NCBI GenBank assembly: GCA_028564705.1
Contig: JAPXFQ010001406.1
Location: forward strand, 1 to 64,000
Length of the DNA stretch: 64,000 bases
Reading direction: 5' to 3'
Source of the DNA: Apricaphanius iberus
Taxonomy: Eukaryota > Chordata > Actinopteri > Cyprinodontiformes > Aphaniidae
Within the stretch, counting starts at the first letter, position 1, and each line of letters starts with the position of its first letter. A program made the position numbers and the translations under genes. Under the pieces are notes generated by a model that was not told the DNA's origin, made no database searches, and saw nothing but the letters and a program-made list of their open reading frames with translations. Shown piece by piece: positions 52,266 through 62,030 of this stretch.

Positions 52266-52757
52266 TGCTGGATTGTAAATTCTATATTAAAGTGTTCCTC
52301 TATTGTGGATTAACTCCAAAACTGTCAATTAGCTCTATTCACGGTTGAGGATCCAGCTTTCCTCCGCAGGGTTGACAGAGTGATTTCCTGTTCCAGAAAA
52401 CAAAGCAGAAAATACAACAACACAGATCTGTTTGTCATGAGAGTGACCTGCAGGACGGCTCACCAAGTGTGCGCGCTGACTCACAGACCTCATCTCTTTT
52501 TATTGAACACAAAGACAAAAAGAATCACATGACATGGTCACTCCCAGTACATAAACATTCATTGTGTGCCCCTTATCATCTACTTCCCTAATTCTGTTTT
52601 CCCCCCAAAATGATTTACAGACACCCGCTTTTATGGGGGTCTTAACCTAAACTATCTTTCTTCCTGTTTCTACACAACTGGGCAATTTCCTAAACACAAC
52701 TTGGTATTTATGACTGTTGTAAAAGCCTGGTACTCATTTAAGATTGTTTTTACTTCA
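52266..52757 (-). repeat. ERV-B 5' LTR
   Basis: 492 bp, same ends as the 3' LTR (TGCTGGATTG to TTTTTACTTCA on plus). By eye about nine substitutions and two indels separate the pair, roughly 2 percent outside the indels. Confidence 0.88.
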
Positions 52758-53293
52758 ATACTAAATGGACCGGGGCCCCAACAAAAGCAGGAAGCAGACT
52801 ATTGTACAGGGCATCCTGGGTAAATATTGTCTAAACAACCATGCATACTGGAGAAATAAACGCTGGATCTTGTACAAACCTTTCCCAGTGTCTGTATAAA
52901 GAGGACACCAGTGATGGAATGAGGAAAAAATAAGAAAAAACATTCTCCATATTCTTACCCCTCATTTTATGTTCATCCAGAGTTGCTGTTGCAGTATTTA
53001 TCTGGCCCATTTGCCAAACACAACAGCTGAATCCTAAAACCGCTGCAATCTGCTGCCCCTCCATGTTTGTTTATATTCATCTGTACTGGAAGTCCCCGCG
53101 TGACATGAGGAAGCAGAGCTCTACAGCAGCGCCACCACAGGCAGAGAGAGGAAATTGTTGCTTAAAGCCCTAGAATTTGTGATAATAAAAAGCCAGGGTG
53201 AATGCAACCGCACCAGCTAAACAACAACAATGTTACAATTTTGGTCCCCAATCAAACCGAGTCTACCAGACAATTAGGTGTGAAGGCAGCACC

Positions 53294-53640
53294 GATTAAT
53301 GTCATAGGTATTAAATGTCATCATGCCTTATTGGTGTTTTCCGTGCTTTATTGTTTATTATATGTTGTGTGTGTAATATGTTGTTCCTTAGTTGCCATTT
53401 ATACTTTCTCAAATGATGTGCCACACCATGTTTACTCAAGCAAAACCAGAACTCCCCAAACTCTGGTGCAATCTAGCTTCAAAACAAAAGTACTTGCTGC
53501 CCAGCTGCCACTCCCTTGGCATGGCTCACTTCGTGATAGGCCTTCATAAAATTTCAACCCCAATTTTGCGGGTGAGGTTGAGTGTTGCTTGGATCCAAAG
53601 ACATAACAACAACACTGATCGATCAGGTGAATCGTAATCG
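53294..53640. other. Unassigned stretch
   Basis: Sequence right of the old DNA transposon with a Val/Cys-rich open frame around 53300-53450 that has no recognisable domain. No element ends identified. Confidence 0.35.
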
Positions 53641-54482
53641 GCTACTGAAAAAAACCCCACTGATTTGTCCAAAGCTCTGCGGAATAAATCCTTTACTTTA
53701 CAAATTCCCCTCCTTGGGCTGCCCTCTTACCGCGGTGGAGGGGTTTGAGTGTCCCAATGATCCTAGAAGCTATGTTGTCTGGGGTTTTATGCCCCTGGTA
53801 GGGTCACCCATGGCAAACTGGTCCTAGGTGAGGGATCAGACAAAGCGCAGCCCAAAGACCCCTATGATGAATTACAGCATTGTACCAAGTGTTCCCTCGC
53901 CCGGACGCAGGTCAGCGGGGCCCCACTCTGGAGCCAGGCCTGGAGGTGGGGCACTTTGGCGAGCGCCTGGTGGCCGGGCCTTTACCTATGGGGACCGGCC
54001 GGGCTTAGACCAAAGAGGAAACATGGGCCCCCCTTCCCATGAGCTCACCACCTGTGGGAGGGGCCATAGGGGTCGGGTGTAGTGCAAAATGGCCAGTGGC
54101 CGAAGGCGGGGACCTTGGCGATCCAATCCTCGGCTGCAGAAACTGGCTCTTGGGACGTGGAACGTCACCTCTCTGGTGGGGAAGGAGCCGGAGCTGGTGT
54201 GCGAGGTTGAGAGGTTCCGACTGGACATCGTCGGCCTTGCCTCGACGCATGGCTCTGGCTCTGGAACCCGTCTCCTTGAGAGGGGTTGGACTCTCTTCCA
54301 CTCTGGCATTGCCCCCGGTGAGAGGCGCCGAGCTGGGGTGGGCATACTTGTTGCCCCCATCTCCGCGCCTTTACGTTGGGGTTTACCCCGGTGAATGAGA
54401 GGGTAGCATCCCTCCGCCTACGGGTGGGGGGACGGGTTCTGACTATTGTTTGGGACGGTTCTGACTATTGTTTGTGCTTATG
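53641..54482 (+). pseudogene. Rex3/RTE-like LINE, 5' UTR and endonuclease start
   Basis: A GC-rich leader with GGTAGGGTCACCCATGG and GAGGGATCAGACAAAGCGC precedes the endonuclease start, which reads LALGTWNVTSLVGKEPELV, CEVERFRLDIVGLASTH and GAGVGILV-like wording (RRAGVGILVAPI). GTWN is the N-terminal catalytic block of the EEP endonuclease. The frame breaks near 54390, and about 20 bp are duplicated (GGTTCTGACTATTGTTTG at about 54434 and 54457). Sequence after 54482 is unrelated. Together with 7395-8045 this shows both ends of one kind of LINE in the window, but as separate insertions. Confidence 0.7.
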
Positions 54483-54499
54483 CACCGTTCTGGTGAGAA

Positions 54500-54785
54500 C
54501 ACGAGCAACAGTGTTCTAGACAAGCAGCAGCTGTCTGGTTGATTTTTTTAGGTAGACTTGTGAAGATACTGTTAAAATAGTCAAGGCAGCTAGATATAAA
54601 TGCATGGATGAGTTTTTTCTAGGTCTCCTTGCGTCATCAGTCCTTTAAATGTCCTAGAAATGTTCCTCAGGTGATAGAAAGCTGACCTTGTTATTGTGTT
54701 AATGGGACCTTGGAGGTTCCGGCCTGACACCATTATCAAATCTAGATTTCTGGCCAGATCGGTAGTTTCTAGTTGGACCAACTAA
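54500..54785 (-). pseudogene. L2-type ORF2 thumb fragment
   Basis: On minus, 54781-54590 reads LARNLDLIMVSGRNLQGPIN and TRSAFYHLRNISRTFKGLM, the segment following the RT active site in L2 elements (compare 20.26-20.38 kb on plus). Further minus-strand wording continues weakly to about 54500. A short, decayed copy; nothing else of the element is attached with certainty. Confidence 0.65.
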
Positions 54786-54929
54786 AGCTGTGCACTGATG
54801 TTTAATCACACTTTTTTGGGTCAGAACATAAGTACTTCAATTTTGTTTTTGTTCAGTTGGAGGAAACTTTGGGACATCTAGCTGTTAATTTCCTCAATTA
54901 TTGAGGATTTGGACGGGTTCAACATCACC

Positions 54930-55643
54930 TGTGAGGATGTGTGTGTGTGTGTGTGCTTGCCTCACCTGTTTTCCATCCAAGGTGCAGATTGGTGATCGTG
55001 CTCCTGCAGCTGGTGCCACTCAGCCTGATTGAGGAGGAGCACTCAAAAGGAGAGTACCAACCTGGAGTAGACGCCAGATGGTTAAACCACGTCGTGTGGT
55101 AACAAGCCACTTCCTCTGCCTTTCTGCTGTCAGCAACTTACTCCACGTAAGATCCTTACCTCCTTGCTTTTTTCCTCCAGTCACTCTGTGGTCCCGGACC
55201 TGCTGGTCGGCCTGCAGCCTGGGCGTCTGTTCCTTCCCGCCATACTGGGCTTCCTCCTCAAGGTATCTGGCTGAGCTCAAGGTTCCCCACTGCCTGTCCA
55301 CCCTCGCTCTGCTTCTTGGAGACAAACACCCCAGAGTCGGTCCCTCTTCCACTCACCAATGATCACATCCTCTCCAATTCCCCCTCAGTGGAATCTGCAC
55401 CAACGGCAAAGTAAGGATTCACAAACTTCTGTTTTTTCCTCCTGCCAAGCACCATTGAAAGATCACTCACCTCCATCTCTTGTCTCCAGTGGTTGTCCTC
55501 CAAGTTCCCCGTGGTTCTGAGTTCCTGTGTTCCTGGACCCTTTGAGCAAAGAGGAAAAATAAATTACTTTTGCAAACTTTATCTCCAGTCTCGCTGAGTC
55601 GTTTGTGTGTCTGCACTAGAGTCCGAAAGCTAAAATCATGACA
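54930..55643 (+). repeat. Solo LTR, Gypsy-like
   Basis: 714 bp starting TGTGAGGATGTGTGTG and ending AAAATCATGACA. It is flanked by TCACC (54925-54929) and TCGCC (55644-55648), a 5-bp target duplication with one change. An AATAAA signal lies at about 55557. A solo LTR forms by recombination between the two LTRs of an element, removing the inside. Internal open frames here carry no domains. Confidence 0.65.
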
Positions 55644-55648
55644 TCGCC

Positions 55649-56218
55649 TGGTTACATTGAAATATAAAGTTGAGTGTTGTCAGCCTAGTTGTGGTAGTTA
55701 ATATTATTAGTTTTTATTATATGGCTTAGTGGGAACATGTGAATACTAAATAGGAGGGGCCATAGGATGGAACCCTGGGGACCCTGAATGTGATTTCTGT
55801 TTCTTGTGATGAGAATTTACTTATTGAAACAATGAAGTTCCTGTTATTGAGGCACGATTTGAACCAGTTGAGCACTGCCTAGCTCTCTAGACATTCCAGT
55901 GATACAGTAGTAGCTACATAGAAGTTCCCGTGATTCCTTGGTAGGACCTCTGCAGGACCGTGATGGGCTGATACTTGGTCCGTGGGGGAAATTTAATCCC
56001 CCGTAATGACGTAGTAAATGCAACCACGCCTGTTAACTCCCCTCTGTCGCCAGTGTAAAAATCAGCTGCAGTGCCTCATTTGTCCACTGGGAGGAGCAGT
56101 GATTGGGTTATGTCCCTGAAGTAATCGTCAGTCACTTTTCCTCCTCATTTTTCCCTCAGTAAGTAGTTTCAAAGATTCATAAACACAGCACAAATAAAAA
56201 TTCATCACTTTATATTAT
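55649..56218. other. Unassigned stretch
   Basis: About 55650-55960 resembles antisense sequence often seen in fish repeats (GGAACCCTGGGGACCCTGAA), which the solo LTR appears to interrupt. No coding call can be supported. Confidence 0.3.
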
Positions 56219-57262
56219 ACCAATTTACATCATTACTTATCTACAGATTTTGCATTCGAATAAATGTTTGGCCTGTGGTGGTTTTAGTGTTAACACTGAA
56301 GCATATGGACCAAATAAAGTCCAAAAAGTACATAAACAATATGGCAACTTGTCAGTGAATATACACTAAAAACCGAATGATCTTTGTGACTGCAGTGGTG
56401 TTTGACTTGGCTTAGTCCGTCTTATGGCTGACTTGGTGGTCAGATGAGAGCCTCATATCTCATGGACGGCTTTACAGTGAGCAGCGTACAGTACCCAAAA
56501 TGGACGAGTTTGTCGCCGTGATGACTGCAAGGATGGGAAGATCTTGCGGCATTTAAAATAAATAAACTTTAATGTTTAATGTCTTGCCTTGTCAGCTGAC
56601 TAATGATAACAAGCAAGGTGAAAAAATTAAAAACAAAAGAAATACCAAGATTTATTTGGATGGTGTAGAAATAAATGTAGGCTACAACCTACCAGGAATT
56701 TAATTAATTCAAATCTGCGCTGTGGGTTCCCTCTTATTTTTTTTTCTTCAATTCCAATTATTCCTTGTATAGCTATTTATATGTGTTTGTGGTCCGAAAG
56801 GGACTTATAAATGCAATGTATTATTTTGATATTATTATTATTATCAATATTATTCTTATTATTAAAGTTCTGGGTGGCCGTAAATAACCTGAGGGGGGAG
56901 TGCAAAGCTGGCTTGAGGAAAGATAGAATACACCAATAAGTCCTTGTATTGTGGGTCTTTGAATAAAACAAATAAATATAATGAAAATGATTTTTGAAAT
57001 TATTCCCCATGTGTTACGTTGACATAACCTCCATGCTTCATATTAATCTACGTATATAAGGCTGCATGACATAATTTATATCCTTACTTGTCTACAGATT
57101 TTTTGCATTCTAATAAATGTTTGCCGTGATTTTAGTATTAACACTGAAGCATACGCTTCGCAATTAAAGTCCATGAAGTACATAAACAACATGCCAACTT
57201 GTCAGTGAATATACACTAAAAAACTGTGAATGATCTTTGTGACTGCAGACGAGTTTGACTTG
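56219..57262. repeat. Pair of direct repeats 851 bp apart
   Basis: 56235-56408 and 57086-57260 align along their length. They share CTACAGATTTTGCATTC-like, ATAAATGTTTG, TTAACACTGAAGCATA, AAAGTACATAAACAA-like, CTTGTCAGTGAATATACACT and TGATCTTTGTGACTGCAG blocks. Identity is in the high eighties by eye. The unit could be a transposon end duplicated in tandem or an LTR-like pair, but no TG...CA borders were found. Confidence 0.65.
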
Positions 57263-58223
57263 ATGACTGAATTTAGTTTCAACATACAGCAGTTGAAAAG
57301 TTTCTTCAGTCAGGTGTAGATTAAAAATGCAGATTAGTCTTGGATTATTTAATAAAATAAACAGTTGACAAATTTATTTTGAGATAGATTACTATGAAAA
57401 AAAATTTGGTTGTGAATTTGAAATGAAACCAAATAATTACTGCATCTTCATTTACACATAGTAGATGAACATCATTTTATTAGCGTTACTCACACATTGC
57501 TGCAGCCGTACCCTTCACAAAGGGCCAATTTCCAGTCTCCAGCATAAAGTCATTCTTTCATCTTTCTAAATCTTTAAATTCCTCTGACTATCTCGGTCCA
57601 AATTGAGAAGTCTGGAAACTTGGGCATTGAACAAGCAACTTTCAAAGATGTTGTATTGACCACCAACTTTCAATAATTATATTTTACAAATTTAAAGCAA
57701 GTAGCTTTTGGGTTCTTTGGTTTAGATACATCACTCACCATCAGGAAAAAAAAGCCACATACCTTGCCTCTTGTGTAACTGATCCTAATATTGTTATTTA
57801 CTTGCTTGTTTTTAATTTTCATACAAATTATTGTATTCATTATTGTTTTACTTAAAATGTTTTCTTGTATTTTAATCTTCAAAGTTATTTATGCTCTATT
57901 TTCTGTGTTCTAATCTAAATCAGGTAAAGCACCTTGAATTGTCTTGTCTTGAAAGTGTGCTGTGAAAATAAAATTACCTTGCCTTTTCTTAACAAGATGC
58001 AGTAACAAATAATGACGCTGAGAACAACATGAGGTCTGTTTGTTGAGTTTCTAACAATGTATTTACCATATTTTTTTTCTAAAGTGACAGTATGGGGATA
58101 TTGCAGATGAACCCTAAACACCTTTAAACTTTTTAATCTGCTCATTTAAATACAAATTTAGGAGTGAGATGACAAATAGTTATTTAATTGGCCTATATGG
58201 CTTGTCTGAACAACAATCAAACC
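57263..58223. other. Unassigned stretch with a LINE-like 3' tail
   Basis: 57923-57985 reads GGTAAAGCACCTTGAATTGT and ends AATAAAATTACCTTGCCTT, a common fish LINE/SINE 3' tail. The remainder is AT-rich without genes. Confidence 0.45.
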
Positions 58224-58239
58224 ACATTAAGAAATACAC

Positions 58240-60099
58240 CTGGTAACTAAGGAACTGATGCAAGGAATACAGCAACATCCACACAACACCATAATTGACA
58301 CAAATACTGCTTAGGAAACCATTATAGACATTGCCAGAGTTTTCCACTTACCGAACACATTATTTAGCAAATCATCCCACATCAAGGTATCTACACCAGA
58401 TTGTTCTTTCAGCCTATTTGAGAGTGATCTAAGTCCTTCTACTGTTTTAGTTAGTTTTCCATTGGAGATTGTGTTATTGGGATAAAAGTACAGCAATGTT
58501 CACAGAAAATTGAGCATACACCACCTTTTTCAGCTAATTACATGTCTACTGCAATCCTGTTTTGGAAGACCATAATGGAGGTCATATACAGCTTCAAATC
58601 CATCTCTAGTGATAATTGCTAATTTCTGGACATTGTAATGAATATAATTTATTCTGTCAACATTCTTGTTTATTGTGCACCACCAGCAAAGAGTAGACTC
58701 TAATCCAGCATAAATTTGATTAACCAATTTGTATTAATCAGTTACACCTCTGGGAACACCTACAGAATCAATGTAAGTGGGATCAGGAGCTGGAACAGGA
58801 GTTTTTGGCTTGGATCTGCTTCCTGCATGTTGGGTCATAAGTTGTTCTCCTGTAGGGGAGTACATGAACACTACAAATGGCATAATTAATGTTGCAGGTG
58901 TACATAATCCTGTCCAATTTCTGGGTAGAGTTGATCGTGAAGTCTTACACCGCAAAACCACCAAATGTCTGCTCTACCCTGGAATGGGTTGGTAAAGTTT
59001 TGGATCGAGGAGCAATAGGAGTTCGTTGTACCTACCGGTTTATTACCTGGGGAGGTGTTGTGAAAACGGGTTAAAGTGCTTAGAGCTACATTGCTTTCAA
59101 AAAATGAAGGGGTAGCGCAGTTATCTGCTATGGGAAATGGATCTTCCCGCTGCTTCCATTCAGGAGCTAGATTCACCTGTGAGAGCTAGGAAACTAAACA
59201 TGAGATGTTAAGTTCAGTTGGTGTGGGTGCTACTCTTAAAAGAGGTCTGGGACCCATGCAAACTACAAAAACTTGACCTACTGTGTTTTCCGTTTTCTCA
59301 GCCATTAATAACTAATTATTAGTTGATCCACCAATGCCTGTCATTAATTCAAAATATTAATCTGGAGTGGGCTCACTTTTGACTATAATGCCCTTTTGTT
59401 CTGAAATGTCATTTTGGCGTATTGCAGGGCTGACCGTGGTCAGATCCTGGCATAGTTAAAGGGGAAAGAGATATCCGCCCTTCCCTTATATACCCAGATT
59501 AAAAAGTACCAGCACCCACTGATCCAATCATCATCTGGAACAAATCCTGGGGGTTGTCGATTGCCTCGAGTCAGATTTACGGTTATTAACAGCTTTTCCC
59601 CTACTTTGGCTATTTTAAATAGTTTTCGCTGGTGTTTGGCCTTTTTTGAGGTGGTGTAGCTTCTCCAATCATATCCTGGTGGATCAGAAACCAGAGTTGT
59701 CCAGCTATGATCATCCTGATTGTTAGTCAGATACCAAAAGGGATATCCCACATAATCACTACCTTTGTGTCTCCCAGAGCTTAAAGTATTTAAAGGAATT
59801 TTGATTACTGCTGAAGTGTTCGCAGGGATACATATTTGAGGACCATATTTAGATCTTGTTGATCCTTCGCACCAGGATTCAGTTTGTGTGATTTCAGAGG
59901 AACTTCTTTTTGGCCTGCCGAGTGGTGGCAAACCAGAAGAGACCTGGGTTTCATTCTTTAGATTATTGTAGGGCCGTTCTCCACAAAGATAAAAGATAAT
60001 ATTGATTACGAGGAAGTTACACAACAATAAGCCACATAGCAACTTGGGATGGTTCCCAAGGTACATCTTGGAGGTGGAGTCCTGTTTTAGTTTATGCAC
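58240..60099 (-). pseudogene. env: ERV-C envelope remnant
   Basis: The N-terminal 219 codons are open (60099 to 59440), with a hydrophobic LLCGLLLCNFLVINIIFYLC segment and PPGYDWRSYTTSKKAKH. Later pieces are split into at least four frames: 59176-58886, 58964-58734 (with SRSKP where ERV-B has the furin-type site), 58727-58530 (CWWCTINKNV) and 58496-58311. The SU cleavage site is thus lost, and the CX6CC region is frameshifted. The N-terminal third differs from ERV-B far more than the transmembrane part does. Confidence 0.82.
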
Positions 60100-61129
60100 T
60101 GATCAATGTTTAGGATTCATGTGCAAACTAGTTTTAAATGACCTTTATTGGAAGCTGAAACCTCCAGCAATTGTCAGCAAACCCCAAAGAAATAATGCAA
60201 ACGAAAAACCCAAGTGTAATGAAAAACCACAATTGACAATCAGTTTACATGATTATGTTATAAGTAACTTGAATAAAATGCAGAATATATGTAACTGAAA
60301 ACTATAGGTGTTAAGAAACCTTAAGTAAAGTCTTTTAATTCAATCTCAGGTGTTAAGAAACCTTTATTAAAATCTTTTAATTAAATCTTAGGTGTTAAGA
60401 AACCTTTTTTTAAATGGAGGTGTTAAGAAACCTTTATTAAAATCTTTTAATTAAATCTTAGGTGTTAAGAAACCTTTTATTAAAATGGAATCCCTCTAAT
60501 CTTTCTTTTCCCTAAGTCTGCCTGTTGATACCTTGTTCTGACAGTCGTCACACGCTGCAGGTGAACTTTTAACGCTTTCTAGTCAGCTAGTCTATCTTTC
60601 TATCTAGAGGACGTTCTTTGTTCATTTAAGAAAAGCTTAAAATACTTGGATGTTAAGAAATCCTAAACAAATAAATTATTAAAATAGGGTGTTAAGAAAC
60701 GCTCTTAAGCATTGTTAAGAAAATGCACCTGTGAATAAAAATGTTTAATTAAATCATTAAAAATGATTAAAACCTGTAAAATGAAAAAATATGTTTAAAA
60801 AGTCTAGTCAGTCTTTTTTAATATATTTTTATCTTCTGTTCTTCTTTCTTCGCTTCCCGTTGAAGGCCCCTCTGCGGGAACGATGTAAGAGAGCTGATCA
60901 GTGTGGAGTGCGCCTGGTTTTAGCTTTCCAGCTTTAACAGAGCTGATCAGTGTTGAGTGCTCCTGGTTTTAGCTTTCCAGCTTTTTCTTTCAGCTGTTTC
61001 AGCTGGTATAAAATATTCCCTCTTTGGAAATGGTAATTACTTCATTAATTAACCATTTCCCCACATACCACCAATTTCTTCTGGGTGACTCAGGCCCCGC
61101 CTCCAGTGGCTTCAGCTTCAAAAGGTCAA
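60100..61129 (-). other. ERV-C pol-env spacer
   Basis: Same position and wording as the ERV-B spacer, about 1 kb. Besides the 42-bp array it carries a duplicated GAGCTGATCAGTGT unit (about 60890 and 60941) followed by TTTTAGCTTTCCAGCTTT twice. No open frame of note. Confidence 0.7.
60307..60480. repeat. 42-bp tandem array in ERV-C spacer
   Basis: GGTGTTAAGAAACCTT starts at 60307, 60349, 60391, 60419 and 60461: spacings 42, 42, 28, 42. The in-between sequence is ATTAAAATCTTTTAATTAAA-like. Isolated relatives follow near 60690. ERV-B has only scattered single copies. Confidence 0.85.
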
Positions 61130-62030
61130 AACCTTCCTCAACCTCTTTAGGTATATTCCCTTAGATTATTGGAGATCTGCTGCAGTGTGCGGGATGGATC
61201 AGGGGCAGGAGCACACTGTTACCAATGGAACTAGGTGGAACTTTTGCCTTCAAGCTGGACAGCGTGGGTGGTGCAAGCAGAAACCAGGAATGGACCAGAC
61301 CACCGGGGTTCCTGCCACTTTCTCTTGCACACCTTCAGCCAAACCCACTCAGCCTCGGAAGCAGGCGCTGCTGGATCTTGGGTTGTGCAGGGAGCCGGAA
61401 GGAAGGAGGTAACCAGGGACTTCAGCTGCTGATGTTCGCCTCGTGTGTCAGGAGCAGGATGTGGTGAGACCTGTGGTTCTATGCCAGCCCAGGGACCAGG
61501 GAAGATCCTGCCAGTAAATATCTCATAAGGAGTAAGGCCTTTGGTTCTACAGACTGATGATCTAATGGCCATTAGAGCAATGGGTAGGGCATCAAGCCAA
61601 TTAAGCCCTGTTTGTGCCGAAATTTTCACTAATTTATGAGACCCATTTCTTGTTCCACCCACATCAGATGTTCATTTTTAAAATGGCTGCCATTGTCAGA
61701 TCTGACACGTGTAGGGAAACCATGAAATGGAATCCAGTGGTTAATTAAACACTTAACCACCGTTTTGGAGTCCTCTCTCTTGGCAGGAAATGCTGACACC
61801 CAAGAAGTCTAAGGATCTATCATCATCAACAGATACCTGTAACCCCTGATAGGGGTTACAATGTCTGTGTAATCAATCACAACTTTCTCTCCTGGCCTGG
61901 ACAGGTCCTGAAAAGTTCCCATCTCAGGTGTAATGGTAGGTTTGGGGTTAAACTACCCAGTACATTCACTCAAAAAATGTTTGATTCAGTCTGTTAGAAA
62001 TGGGTGCCACCACAGGCACAAGTTCCTTTT
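61130..62030 (-). pseudogene. pol: ERV-C integrase
   Basis: The C-terminal domain (61662 to about 61150) reads WVWLKVCKRKWQEPRWSGP and keeps TGLNWLDALPIALMAIRSS. Upstream, HWIPFHGFPTRVRSDNG holds the second Asp, then a stop and a deletion remove the Glu region. It retains the stretch that ERV-B lost after WVEA-type wording (about 61745-61800). The finger and first Asp lie in broken frames around 61850-62030. Confidence 0.75.

Larger units (their letters stand above)
42018..52761 (-). mobile_element. ERV-B: two-LTR gamma-type provirus
   Basis: A complete proviral layout on minus: 5' LTR (52266-52757), primer site, leader, gag, pro, pol, a long spacer, env, purine tract and 3' LTR (42022-42540). 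The 4-bp repeat ATAC flanks it at 42018-42021 and 52758-52761. Gag and pro share one frame separated by stops, and the env has a CXXC motif with a CX6CC motif, both gamma-like. gag and env are open; pol is not. By eye the LTRs differ by about nine substitutions, a 1-base indel and one 27-28-bp indel block. Confidence 0.9.
36877..53293. mobile_element. Old hAT-like DNA transposon split by L1-2 and ERV-B
   Basis: Three pieces remain: 36877-37035, 41977-42021 and 52762-53293, about 740 bp in all. The left end reads GGGTGCATTCAAACCAGCC and the reverse complement of the right end GGTGCTGCCTTCACACCTAA, similar to fish hAT-like non-autonomous families with a GGGTGCTTTCACAC-type end. The continuity is supported by clean target duplications of both nested elements. 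No coding region was recognised and no own target duplication is preserved. Confidence 0.5.

Noticed and set aside
53986..54398. Open frames on both strands at 54 kb
   Set aside because: Only the plus frame with GTWNVTSL matches a LINE endonuclease; the others are shadows in GC-rich sequence.
60307..60480. Possible CRISPR-like array
   Set aside because: The intervening sequences are near-identical, not unique spacers, the setting is a retroviral spacer, and the organism is eukaryotic.
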